From Sediminibacterium sp. (lineage in GTDB: Bacteria > Bacteroidota > Bacteroidia > Chitinophagales > Chitinophagaceae), in contig QYPL01000002.1 in assembly GCA_007280515.1 (NCBI GenBank), positions 100,929 to 164,928 on the forward strand: a stretch of DNA of 64,000 nucleotides, in the 5' to 3' direction. Shown here piece after piece: positions 1 to 8,475 of the stretch (the first letter of the stretch is position 1; the number at the start of each line of letters is the position of its first letter). A program made the position numbers and the translations under genes. A model generated the notes under the pieces. The model made no database searches. It was not told where the DNA came from and saw nothing but the letters and a program-made list of their open reading frames with translations.

Positions 1-1
1 A

Positions 2-1231
2 AATGGTGGGGACATGGCTGTATTAAATGGAAAACCATCTCTCAGTCATCAATTTTTTAATCAGAATAAAACATTAAGAAATACAGTAGATGGAGTTTGG
101 GAAAAGAAATACAGTGATGGTGGTATACTTACTGCCAAGGCTAATTATAGTATGATGAATAGAGATATTATTACCAATGTTTTTGGCATGAAGGGTAAAC
201 AAGGAAGCTGGTATTCTGAATTAGCTTACACCAAAAAATATACGGTACATAATTTAGTAATGGGTATTAATTTTAATGGAGAAAACTTTACGAAACAATT
301 ACCCGATAGTAGTTTGCTTCCTAATGACGCCTTTACCACCCTAGGTGGCTTTATACAAGACGATTGGAGAATGAGTGATGTATTGACTTTGCAGTCAGGC
401 CTTAGGCTAGACCATAATAATACCTATGGTAATTTTTTATTGCCAAGAATGTCACTGATGTATAAAGTAAATAGCAAGGTAACTATGCGTATGGGCGGAG
501 GAGCTGGATATAAAACACCTAGTTTATTTAATTCAGAAATGGACGAAAGAGATTATCATTATTTAAAAGGCTTCTTACCAGGTATTCAATCTGAAAAATC
601 GGTAGGCTTTAATTATGATGTTAATTATAAAACAAGAGTGAATAGTTGGGAGCTTACTTTAAACCAAACTATTTTTTATAACGAGGTGAATCATCCTATT
701 GTATATAGCCCGGTTAAATATTTTGATCCTTTATATCCTGGCTATATGCCCACAGCCAATATTTACCAGTATAAAAATGAAGCTAGTTCACTGAGTTCTA
801 AAGGAACCGAGAGTTATATACAAGCTATAAAGGCGCCCTATGAAATTTATATTGGCTATGTATATACAGATGCGAAAAGAAATTACAATGCCGCTAACCC
901 TCATTTGCCTTTAATTGCTAAACATAAATTTGCTACTGTTTTTGCCTACGAGTTTGATGAAGACTTTAAGGTGGGTGTAGAATCCTCTTATACAGGTAAA
1001 CAATATTTAGACAACGGAACTAGCACCGACCCTTATTTATTTATGGCAGTGATGCTTAAGTATAGCGTGGGCAAGGCCATATTTGTATTGAATTGTGAGA
1101 ACTTATTTGACAAACGCCAAAACAAAAATGGCTCCTTAGTGATTGCGCCACTAACCAACCCAAGTTTCCCTGAAATATGGGCGCCTTTAGATGGCAGGGT
1201 GATCAACTTATCGATGCACCTTAAATGGTAG
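2..1231 (+). CDS. TonB-dependent receptor, C-terminal beta-barrel (5' truncated by window edge)
   Basis: This is the 3' part of an outer-membrane TonB-dependent receptor. The reading frame is open to the window edge, with codons for N-G-G-D just before the ATG at 14, so that ATG is internal and the real start lies upstream. What remains is barrel only: alternating aromatic/polar strands, a GFIQDDWRMSDVLTLQSGLR strand typical of these barrels, a GYKTPSLFNSE segment, and the late NCENLFDKRQ block. It ends in strand-like VINLSMHLKW with a terminal aromatic, as expected of Bam-inserted barrels. No plug or carboxypeptidase-like domain is visible here. The substrate cannot be read from this part. 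No SusD-like partner follows. Siderophore, vitamin or sugar uptake are all possible. Confidence 0.85.
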   Translation, partial: NGGDMAVLNGKPSLSHQFFNQNKTLRNTVDGVWEKKYSDGGILTAKANYSMMNRDIITNVFGMKGKQGSWYSELAYTKKYTVHNLVMGINFNGENFTKQLPDSSLLPNDAFTTLGGFIQDDWRMSDVLTLQSGLRLDHNNTYGNFLLPRMSLMYKVNSKVTMRMGGGAGYKTPSLFNSEMDERDYHYLKGFLPGIQSEKSVGFNYDVNYKTRVNSWELTLNQTIFYNEVNHPIVYSPVKYFDPLYPGYMPTANIYQYKNEASSLSSKGTESYIQAIKAPYEIYIGYVYTDAKRNYNAANPHLPLIAKHKFATVFAYEFDEDFKVGVESSYTGKQYLDNGTSTDPYLFMAVMLKYSVGKAIFVLNCENLFDKRQNKNGSLVIAPLTNPSFPEIWAPLDGRVINLSMHLKW

Positions 1232-1344
1232 TGCTATAGTGGGTCCATTTTAGGCTAGAAAATAAGAGCTTTTAAATATAAGGGTAGGAGAAAAAATTAT
1301 TATATTTAATAGGCCTTATTTTTTAAACCTTAAACGATTTGCAT

Positions 1345-2655
1345 ATGAACAGCCGACGTATTTTTTTAAGAAATGCAGCAATGACTTCTGGAGCCTTAAT
1401 GAGTTCCAATTTATTTGCTAGCAGTCGTATTTTTAATACCGATACTTTAAGAGTAGCCACTATTGGAGTCAATGGAATGGGATGGGCAAACACCCTTGGT
1501 GCCCTTTCTGTAAAAAATGTAGAAGTAGTGGCCTTATGTGATATTGATGAATCGGTTTTAAATAAAAGAAAGGCTGAATTATTAATTAAGCAGCCAGGTG
1601 TTCCAAAAATTGATACCTATAGCGATTATAGAAAAATTTTAGATAGAAAAGATATTGATATTGTCATTGTAGGCACACCCGATCATTGGCATGCACTACA
1701 AATGATTGAGGCTTGCGCTGCTGGTAAACATGTATACGTAGAAAAACCAGCAGGCAATTCTATTGGAGAATGTAATACCATGATTGCTGCTAAAAATAGA
1801 TACAACCGCATAGTGCAAGTAGGACAATGGCAAAGAAGTCAAAAACATTTTAAAGATGCATTAGACATTGTGCATTCAGGACAACTAGGGAATATTCGTA
1901 CCACTAAGGTTTGGTGTTATCAAGGATGGATGCGTCCTCAGCCAGTGGTGCCTAATAGCGCACCCCCTGCAGGAGTAGATTATAAAACTTGGTTAGGACC
2001 AGCACCTACACGTGAATTCAATGCAAGCAGGTTTCATTTTCATTTTAGATGGTTCTGGGATTATGCAGGAGGACTGATGACCGACTGGGGTGTGCATTTA
2101 TTAGACTATGCCATTCAAGGCATGAAGGCAGGTAATCCAAAAAGTGTAAGTGCATTAGGTGGAAAATTTGCTTACCCAGAACTAGCGGAAGAAACACCAG
2201 ACACCTTAACTACTTTATATGAATTTGATAATTTTAATTTAGTCTGGGATTCTGCCATGGGTATTGACAATGGTTCTTATGGTCGTGACCATGGTATTGC
2301 TTTTATTGGCAATAACGGAACACTTATTTTAGATAGAGGTGGTTGGGAAGTGATTGAAGAAAGACAATCAAAAAATAAAGTAGCTATTGAACTACATAAA
2401 AGTGAAGACAATGGTGTGAACTTACATTGGTTAAATTTTACTGATGCGATAAGAAATAATACACCAGGCAGTTTACATTGTCCTATTGAAGAAGGAGCGC
2501 ATATTGCTACCATTGCACAAATGGGTAATATTGCGTATCGTTCGGGTAAAAAAGTAAACTGGGATGCGAGTAAGAATTTATTTACCGATGATGCGATTAA
2601 TAAAGAATACTTCACCAAGGCATATCATAACGGATATAGCCTTCCGAAAATTTAA
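1345..2655 (+). CDS. Gfo/Idh/MocA family oxidoreductase, Tat-exported
   Basis: A 436-residue NAD(P)-dependent sugar dehydrogenase-like protein of the Gfo/Idh/MocA family. The leader SRRIFLRNAAMTSGALM is a twin-arginine signal, so the protein should be folded with its cofactor and exported to the periplasm. The Rossmann motif IGVNGMGWAN follows at about residue 40. EKPAGNS near residue 135 is the family EKP signature with its catalytic-area lysine. The C-terminal domain carries the usual FRWFWDYAGGLMTDWGVHLLD block. The ATG at 1345 is chosen over a TTG six bases upstream because it puts the RR motif at the immediate N-terminus. Family members oxidise or reduce sugars and inositols, and exported forms often act on glycosides. 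The exact substrate is unknown. It is monocistronic and closed by a strong hairpin. Confidence 0.9.
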   Translation: MNSRRIFLRNAAMTSGALMSSNLFASSRIFNTDTLRVATIGVNGMGWANTLGALSVKNVEVVALCDIDESVLNKRKAELLIKQPGVPKIDTYSDYRKILDRKDIDIVIVGTPDHWHALQMIEACAAGKHVYVEKPAGNSIGECNTMIAAKNRYNRIVQVGQWQRSQKHFKDALDIVHSGQLGNIRTTKVWCYQGWMRPQPVVPNSAPPAGVDYKTWLGPAPTREFNASRFHFHFRWFWDYAGGLMTDWGVHLLDYAIQGMKAGNPKSVSALGGKFAYPELAEETPDTLTTLYEFDNFNLVWDSAMGIDNGSYGRDHGIAFIGNNGTLILDRGGWEVIEERQSKNKVAIELHKSEDNGVNLHWLNFTDAIRNNTPGSLHCPIEEGAHIATIAQMGNIAYRSGKKVNWDASKNLFTDDAINKEYFTKAYHNGYSLPKI

Positions 2656-2672
2656 AATGATATAGCAACTTT

Positions 2673-2706
2673 AAAAAAGGTCCCTCGATTTCGAGGGACC
2701 TTTTTT
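2673..2706. terminator. Bidirectional intrinsic terminator
   Basis: A 16-base perfect inverted repeat with arms 2673-2688 and 2691-2706. Its core is GGTCCCTCGA/TCGAGGGACC, flanked by A6 on the left and T6 on the right, so it can end transcription in both directions. It lies between the convergent oxidoreductase and serine hydrolase genes. Confidence 0.9.
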
Positions 2707-2753
2707 GTTAGCAGCTATCAATAACTAACAAATAAAAATAGCTACGCATAATT

Positions 2754-4568
2754 TTATTTCTTTAAGGCTTTAAAATTGCCATTGGGTTGCACAAAGCTTA
2801 GAGATAATAAATCTCCATTATCATTCACTTCAAAATGAACTGCATAGCCTGCTACTTTTTTGAAATCAAATTTATGATTGCCCACAGGAACTAGTTCATA
2901 TTCTGGTTGCCCTGGCACTAATACATACAATACATTTTCTTTTAAATAAGTTTTAATATCTGCGCCCGCTAAAGAAAAACTACTTACGTATTTTTTAAGA
3001 TCATCTGCTGTCAAATCCTTCGTAGCGTTGGTTCTTTTAAATTTAATAGGTGCAGGTATAGCTGGTTCAAAATTAAATAAAGAAGCCGATTCTATATCAC
3101 CTTTTAAACCTGTGTTAAATTGAAAACGAATCGGGCTTTTATCAGCGGTATCAATGCCTTCCTCCATATTATAAGGTCTGAATATATCATAATGAAATTG
3201 CTCCATCCACCAATTTTGATTTTTTAATTTAGCAAACAAAGAATCTCCTTTTACAAAAATTTCAAATTTTCCATAAGCATCGTTGCTATATACACCGGCA
3301 TATTCACTTAATGCATGTGAAGGCTTTGTATTATTTACCTGATTGCTAGTACTTGCTTTTTCAGCTTCTTTGGCTTTTTCTTTGGCCTTTGCTTTTGCTT
3401 TTAACATGTCTGCGTTCCAATCAAAATACTTTAATCCTAAAACTCTATCTGTTATGGTATTTCTTACTATAGAAGGAACACTAGATCCATTTTGATTCAC
3501 TAATACTACAATACCAATACTATCGGATGGGAAAAAACTTGTGCTAGCACTAAAGCCATCAATATTTCCACCATGCTCTACTCTATAATGTCCTTTATAA
3601 GAAGTCATCATCCAAGCAAAACCATAAGTGCTAAATTGAATGTCTGGTTTTTCAGTTGTAGGTGTACCTGCGCCCATAATCATTTGAGAACTGGTAGCTT
3701 CTGCAATATAAGAGGCTGGAATAATTTCAACGGTATCTAATTTACCTCCATTAATCCAAACTTTTAACCACTGCGACATATCCATCACGGTACTATTAAT
3801 AGCTCCTGCAGGGCCCATGCCCGCTATATCATAGTAAGGTGTTTTATGAATAACTGAATCCTTAATGACATTATACCCTATAGCAGGCTCATTGTATTTT
3901 GCTAAATCTTTTACAGAAAAATTAGAATGGGTCATGCCAATTCTTGACAATATTTTAGCTTCCACATTGGACTCCCAAGACTTTCCCGTTAATTTTTCGC
4001 CAATGACTCCTTGTAATAAATACATAAAATTATTATACTGCCATATTTGTCTTAATTCAGCAGAAGGCTCCATGTATTGAATTCGTTTTACTAAATTATC
4101 TCTAGTATCGGGTGCTATATACCATGACAAATCATGTCTAGGAAGTCCAGTTCGGTGACTCATCATATCACGAAGTGTTATATGATTAGTAAGTTCGCTT
4201 GTATAAAATTTTAAATCAGGTAAATAGGTGGTAACTGGTTTATCAAAATCAATCGATTTTTCTTTTTGTAAAATACCTAAAACTGATGCGGTAAAAGCCT
4301 TGGTACAAGAACCTATCGCAAATTGTGTATTGGCAGTTACAGGTAATTTATTTTCTAGATCACGATAACCAAATCCTTTGGCAAAAATAACTTTGTTTTT
4401 TTCTACCACTGCCACGGCTACACCTGCTGCATGATTGTCTTTTAGAATTTTATTAATTTCAGCCTCAATGCCTACAAAGCGTTTATCTGCCTTGGTTTGA
4501 GCAAACAATGGTACACTTGAAATAAGTAAAATGAAACCTAAACTAATGACATTAAATAACTTTTTCAT
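2754..4568 (-). CDS. Serine hydrolase (class C beta-lactamase fold) with DUF3471-like C-terminus
   Basis: A 604-residue secreted serine hydrolase of the beta-lactamase/penicillin-binding-protein-like family. A Sec signal (to about residue 24, LFAQ) is followed by SCTK at 87-90, the SxxK nucleophile/base pair. YNN at 178-180 is the YxN motif, and HGG at 332-334 is the KTG-equivalent box. From about residue 420 a separate beta-rich DUF3471-type domain follows. Between them, near residues 393-410, is a low-complexity Lys/Ala/Glu linker (KAKAKAKEKAKEAEKAS). The family includes esterases, D-aminopeptidases and peptidoglycan-related enzymes, and the substrate cannot be told from sequence. Two other family members occur in the window (19426-20523 and 51987-53498). 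Confidence 0.9.
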   Translation of the reverse strand: MKKLFNVISLGFILLISSVPLFAQTKADKRFVGIEAEINKILKDNHAAGVAVAVVEKNKVIFAKGFGYRDLENKLPVTANTQFAIGSCTKAFTASVLGILQKEKSIDFDKPVTTYLPDLKFYTSELTNHITLRDMMSHRTGLPRHDLSWYIAPDTRDNLVKRIQYMEPSAELRQIWQYNNFMYLLQGVIGEKLTGKSWESNVEAKILSRIGMTHSNFSVKDLAKYNEPAIGYNVIKDSVIHKTPYYDIAGMGPAGAINSTVMDMSQWLKVWINGGKLDTVEIIPASYIAEATSSQMIMGAGTPTTEKPDIQFSTYGFAWMMTSYKGHYRVEHGGNIDGFSASTSFFPSDSIGIVVLVNQNGSSVPSIVRNTITDRVLGLKYFDWNADMLKAKAKAKEKAKEAEKASTSNQVNNTKPSHALSEYAGVYSNDAYGKFEIFVKGDSLFAKLKNQNWWMEQFHYDIFRPYNMEEGIDTADKSPIRFQFNTGLKGDIESASLFNFEPAIPAPIKFKRTNATKDLTADDLKKYVSSFSLAGADIKTYLKENVLYVLVPGQPEYELVPVGNHKFDFKKVAGYAVHFEVNDNGDLLSLSFVQPNGNFKALKK

Positions 4569-4632
4569 ATACTAAAAATTTATACTTTAAATATACCAAT
4601 ATTTAGTTAACTTAGGTATTCAATATACACCT

Positions 4633-5925
4633 ATGGCAAACAGACGCAATTTTATCCAACACATTGGCCTGATGGCCGGTGCCTTTTCAGCCAACAGTTT
4701 ATTCAATCAAGCGCATGCTGCTGAATTTGCGCATATGAATTTGCAAAAAAAAATGCTCAGCCCCAAGGAGATAGCCATGGATGAAGACTATTGGTCGGTG
4801 ATTCAACAAGGCTATACAGTAAGCCCTTCTCTTATTAATTTAAACAATGGGGGCGTAAGTCCTAGCCCTAGAATAGTACAAGAAGCAGTTGAAACATTTA
4901 ATAAAATGACCAATGAAGGCCCTTCTTATTTTATGTGGCGCATACTTGACCAAGGAAGAGAACCACTTAGATATAAACTAGCAAAACTAGCAGGTTGCGA
5001 CCCGGAAGAAATTGCCATTAATAGAAATTCAACAGAAGCGTTGAATACCGTTATTTTTGGATTGAATTTAAAAGCTGGTGATGAAGTCATTGGCACCAAG
5101 CAAGACTATCCCAATATGATTAACGCTTGGAGACAGCGCGCTTCAAGAGAAGGTATCGTATACACGCAACTTAGTTTTAAATACCCTATTGAAAATGAGG
5201 AAGAAATTGTAGCTGCTTTTGAAAAAGCCATCACCCCTAAAACAAAAATATTTCATATCACGCATATGGTAAATTGGGTGGGACAAATTATGCCCGTTAA
5301 AAAATTATGTGATTTAGCGAAAAAACATAATATTGAAACCATTGTAGATGGGGCCCATAGTTTTGGATTGATGGATTTTGCTATTCCCGATTTAGGTTGT
5401 GATTATTTCGGCGCCTCCCTTCATAAATTTTTATCGGCGCCCATTGGATCTGGCATGTTGTGGATTAAAAAAGAAAATATTGAAAAAATTTGGCCGCTGG
5501 TTTGTAACGACAATCCCAAAGGACCCGATATTAGAAAATTTGAAACCCTGGGTACTAGAAGCTTTCCTATTGAACAAGGTATTGGCGAAGCCATTAATTT
5601 TCATACCGCTATTGGTAGCAAGCGTAAAGAAGAGCGTATTCGTTATTTAAAAAATTATTGGGCTACACGCGTTCAAAATATTCCTAAAGTAAAAATTAAT
5701 ACTTCTTTAAAAGATGAATACGCTTGTGCCATTTGTGGTGTAAGTATTGACGGCATGACACCTGGTGCATTAGACAGCGCTTTATTCAATGAATATAAAA
5801 TTCACACTGTAGGTATTGTATGGGAAAATATAAGTTGTGTGCGCATTACGCCACATGTCTATACTCGCTTACAAGATTTAGATAAGTTGGTATATGCTAT
5901 AGAAAAAATTGCTAAAAAAGCGTAG
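4633..5925 (+). CDS. Class V aminotransferase (isopenicillin-N-epimerase-like), Tat-exported
   Basis: A 430-residue fold-type I PLP enzyme. The leader NRRNFIQHIGLMAGAF resembles a twin-arginine signal. This suits an enzyme that needs its PLP cofactor loaded before export. The PLP-binding signature is clear: IVDGAHSFG at 237-245 supplies the ring-stacking Asp/His, and DYFGASLHKFL places the Schiff-base lysine at about K265. NSTEAL at about 132-137 is the phosphate-binding region. The family contains cysteine desulfurase-like enzymes, epimerases and kynureninase-like lyases. No Fe-S genes lie nearby and the protein is exported, so a desulfurase role for cluster assembly is unlikely. The substrate is unknown. 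It is divergent from the serine hydrolase, with 64 bases between them. Confidence 0.87.
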   Translation: MANRRNFIQHIGLMAGAFSANSLFNQAHAAEFAHMNLQKKMLSPKEIAMDEDYWSVIQQGYTVSPSLINLNNGGVSPSPRIVQEAVETFNKMTNEGPSYFMWRILDQGREPLRYKLAKLAGCDPEEIAINRNSTEALNTVIFGLNLKAGDEVIGTKQDYPNMINAWRQRASREGIVYTQLSFKYPIENEEEIVAAFEKAITPKTKIFHITHMVNWVGQIMPVKKLCDLAKKHNIETIVDGAHSFGLMDFAIPDLGCDYFGASLHKFLSAPIGSGMLWIKKENIEKIWPLVCNDNPKGPDIRKFETLGTRSFPIEQGIGEAINFHTAIGSKRKEERIRYLKNYWATRVQNIPKVKINTSLKDEYACAICGVSIDGMTPGALDSALFNEYKIHTVGIVWENISCVRITPHVYTRLQDLDKLVYAIEKIAKKA

Positions 5926-5952
5926 TTAAGTTTAAAAAAATTACGAGCATAA

Positions 5953-5997
5953 AAAAAGCTCGTCCAAATAATTTTACTTTATTCGGACGAGCTTTTT
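5953..5997. terminator. Bidirectional intrinsic terminator
   Basis: Inverted repeat with left arm AAAAAGCTCGTCCAAAT (5953-5969) and right arm ATTCGGACGAGCTTTTT (5981-5997), one A-C mismatch, A-tract on the left and T-tract on the right. It separates the convergent aminotransferase and AbgB-like genes. Confidence 0.88.
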
Positions 5998-6050
5998 AAT
6001 TTAAATACTTTTTTAGCAACTTAGCTGTTCCAATTAGTAAGTCATTACCC

Positions 6051-7676
6051 TTAAGGTTTTTTTACCGTTGGGTAAGTCACCCCTAATTGCTCTAAATAAG
6101 TACCATACTTCGCATCATTATAATAGAAAGGTCTCATTTGCTCTCTATATTTTTGCATGATTTCTTTATTTAAATGTATTGCAGGTGGGTCGGTAGCGCT
6201 AATAAAAGGAATATATTTTACGTCTTTGTTTTGTACATCCGTAAAATAAGTTTTCGCATCTTGAATTAATTTAGGATTGGTAAAACAATCTAATAAAGTC
6301 ATCGCTGCAGCTTCAGCTCCTGCTAATGCACCTTTATGTGCAATAGGTGTTGCCATCGCAATGGCGTCGGCCCAATGATGTCCCTTGGTTCCAGGAATAT
6401 TGGCAGGATAATGCAAAACAATGGTAGGTACATTCCAAGAAATATCTGCAATATCATCCGATCCTCCACCCCATGAAAAAGGAACTGAGCCTTTTATAGT
6501 ATCAATGGTAGTTTTTAAACCATTGATGGGATTGCCTTCCATATCTTTTTTAGGTGCTTCCACCAAGGTTTGCACTGCTCTTGCCATTTCCATGTCTTTA
6601 TTATCCCAAACTGGCATACCTACTTTTTTAATATTGGCATACATAGCTTCCGCTAGTGGTTTATTAAAATGTCCTGGCCATGCAGCTCCTAAAATTTGAT
6701 GGCTCACTGTAGTGCCCGACATCATAGCTGCACCCTCAGCAATTTTAATACCAGTTTCATAGTTCGCTTTAATATCATCATAAATACGCTCTCTAAAATA
6801 ATACCAAACACTTGCTTTACTAGGAACTACATTAGGTTGGTCTCCACCATCTACTACTACATAATGAGAACGGTTTGTTGGCTTTAGATGTTCTCTTTTA
6901 AAATTCCAACCAATATCCATTAATTCCACGCCATCTAAGGCGCTTCTTCCGCGCCATGGTGCACCAGCTGCATGGGCAGCTTCTCCATTAAAATCAAAAC
7001 GCACACTCACGACCCCGTTGTCACCACCATCCCCATAGTTAGAACCAAAACTTCCACTCACGTGCGTAAAAATACATGCGTCAATATTTTTAAAATAACC
7101 ATCTCTTACATACCATGCTTTTGTACCCAATAATTCTTCAGCTACACCAGGCCAAATAACAATGGTGCCTGGCATATTTTCTTTCTCCATCATTTCTTTC
7201 ATCGCAATAGCTGCATAAATAATAACAGCTTGTCCTGAATTATGTCCTTCACCATGTCCTGGAGCGCCTTCTACAATTGGGTCTTTATAAGCAACACCTG
7301 GTTTTTGAGAGGCTTTAGGGATACAATCAATATCACTTCCTAGTGCAATGACTGGAGAACCATTTCCCCATTTAGCCATCCAAGCAGTAGGTACATTAGA
7401 AATATTTTTTTCAACTTTAAAGCCATTTTTTTCAAGTATACTCGTAAGATAAGCAGAGGTTTCAAATTCTTGAAATCCTAATTCTCCAAAACTAAAAACT
7501 TTATCTACCATTACTTGTACATCCTTTGCATGACCTGCAACACTTGTATACAATTTTTGCTTCATTGCAGCCAAGTCTTTTTCTGAATACTTTTTTTGTG
7601 CCATTGTTTGCATTGAACATAACAATGCAATGGCGAGTATAAAGTTTGTTTTAAATGAAAATAAATTTTTATTCAT
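6051..7676 (-). CDS. AbgB-like M20 amidohydrolase (p-aminobenzoyl-glutamate hydrolase family), secreted
   Basis: A 541-residue M20-family amidohydrolase that resembles the B subunit of aminobenzoyl-glutamate hydrolase. A Sec signal ends near residue 26 (TMAQ). LGSDIDCIP at about 112-120 holds the metal-site Asp. GHGEGHNSG at about 140-148 corresponds to the HACGHDxH box of M20 enzymes; H141 and H145 are kept but Glu replaces Cys. GVAEELLGT near 178-186 supplies the catalytic Glu pair. Length exceeds that of simple M20 deacylases because of a dimerisation domain insert. No AbgA or AbgT partner is adjacent, so the substrate may be another N-acyl or peptide-like amide. It appears monocistronic. 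Confidence 0.87.
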   Translation of the reverse strand: MNKNLFSFKTNFILAIALLCSMQTMAQKKYSEKDLAAMKQKLYTSVAGHAKDVQVMVDKVFSFGELGFQEFETSAYLTSILEKNGFKVEKNISNVPTAWMAKWGNGSPVIALGSDIDCIPKASQKPGVAYKDPIVEGAPGHGEGHNSGQAVIIYAAIAMKEMMEKENMPGTIVIWPGVAEELLGTKAWYVRDGYFKNIDACIFTHVSGSFGSNYGDGGDNGVVSVRFDFNGEAAHAAGAPWRGRSALDGVELMDIGWNFKREHLKPTNRSHYVVVDGGDQPNVVPSKASVWYYFRERIYDDIKANYETGIKIAEGAAMMSGTTVSHQILGAAWPGHFNKPLAEAMYANIKKVGMPVWDNKDMEMARAVQTLVEAPKKDMEGNPINGLKTTIDTIKGSVPFSWGGGSDDIADISWNVPTIVLHYPANIPGTKGHHWADAIAMATPIAHKGALAGAEAAAMTLLDCFTNPKLIQDAKTYFTDVQNKDVKYIPFISATDPPAIHLNKEIMQKYREQMRPFYYNDAKYGTYLEQLGVTYPTVKKP

Positions 7677-7895
7677 ATTAATAATTTGTATTTAAGTTAC
7701 AAAAAAAGGTGGGTGAAGGGAAAGTTTTTTTAGAACCCTTGCCTAGAGCTTAGGTATATAAATGTAAGAGATTGATTTACAGTATTTTAGATTTAAGAAG
7801 GCCTTCGATTATTTTATGTTTTTTGAATGCTTATTTGCGCTGAAAATTGAGTCTGTTTTCAAGCAGACAAACTGGGTTTAAGCCTTTTATTCAAA

Positions 7896-7903
7896 TATTT
7901 TTG
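7896..7903 (+). promoter_or_regulatory. Candidate -7 element (TATTTTTG)
   Basis: TATTTTTG matches the Bacteroidota -7 consensus TAnnTTTG exactly and lies 31 bases before the ATG at 7935, leaving a short leader. No good TTTG -33 box is found at the usual 19-21 base spacing (the nearest is TTTA at 7877-7880, 15 bases away), so confidence is limited. Confidence 0.35.
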
Positions 7904-7934
7904 AAGACTTTTAAAAAAGGCTATAAAATATGAT

Positions 7935-8474
7935 ATGTTAAAAATTTATGCTCTTTCGATTTTTCTATCTGTACCCTTTTTCATTCAAGCACAAGTACTA
8001 GATCCTTCTATTATTAATAGCGCTGGAGGAAAAATAAATATAGTATCGAAGACAAATCAAGCGAATACTAACTGGATGTTTGATTGGAGTTTGGGTGAAT
8101 CCTTTGCTATTCAAACCTGGTGCTCAAAAAATAAAATCATTTTCTCTACAGGATTTTTACAACCCACTCTAATGCTTAATCCTGAACTGATAAAGCCTGG
8201 GGCCTTTGATTTTAAATTAAAATGGGGGCCTAATCCTGTATCTAATTATTTACTGCTTTCATGTAAACAAGCTGGCATTGATATTACAAGTATTCATCAA
8301 ATGGATAACTATGGAAATATAATTCAAAATATACAAGGCCCTTTTGCTGGATTACAATTTTCAAAACAAATATCTTTTGCTTCGGTTAATACTGGTATTT
8401 ACTTTATCGCTATCCATTATATTGTGGCTAATAAATTCAATCAGGTGAAAATAATTAAAATTATAAAAATATAA
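7935..8474 (+). CDS. Small secreted protein with T9SS type A sorting domain
   Basis: A 179-residue protein with a Sec signal (to about residue 19, FIQAQ). A short core with glycine- and tryptophan-containing strands includes WSLGESFAIQTW. The last 80 residues read as a T9SS type A sorting domain: WGPNPVSNYLLLSC, then MDNYGNIIQNI, then NTGIYFIAI and a basic end. The type IX machinery recognises such tails and attaches the cargo to the cell surface or releases it. No enzymatic domain is visible, so the function is unknown. One base separates it from the next gene, so the two are very likely co-transcribed. Confidence 0.75.
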   Translation: MLKIYALSIFLSVPFFIQAQVLDPSIINSAGGKINIVSKTNQANTNWMFDWSLGESFAIQTWCSKNKIIFSTGFLQPTLMLNPELIKPGAFDFKLKWGPNPVSNYLLLSCKQAGIDITSIHQMDNYGNIIQNIQGPFAGLQFSKQISFASVNTGIYFIAIHYIVANKFNQVKIIKIIKI

Positions 8475-8475
8475 A

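Noticed and set aside
14..1231. ATG at 14 as a true gene start
   Set aside because: The same frame is open to the window edge, and the protein lacks a signal peptide and plug, so the gene begins upstream.
2277..2618. Reverse-strand ORF of 113 codons inside the first oxidoreductase gene
   Set aside because: It lies wholly inside a well-supported gene in another frame, and its protein has no domain or signal. The same applies to the other short ORFs opposite or inside real genes.
3355..3405. Minisatellite in the first serine hydrolase gene
   Set aside because: The Lys/Ala/Glu-rich stretch is a short degenerate linker between two domains, without a repeated unit long or regular enough to call.
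4633..5925. Cysteine desulfurase for Fe-S cluster assembly
   Set aside because: The protein has an export leader and no Fe-S assembly genes are nearby.
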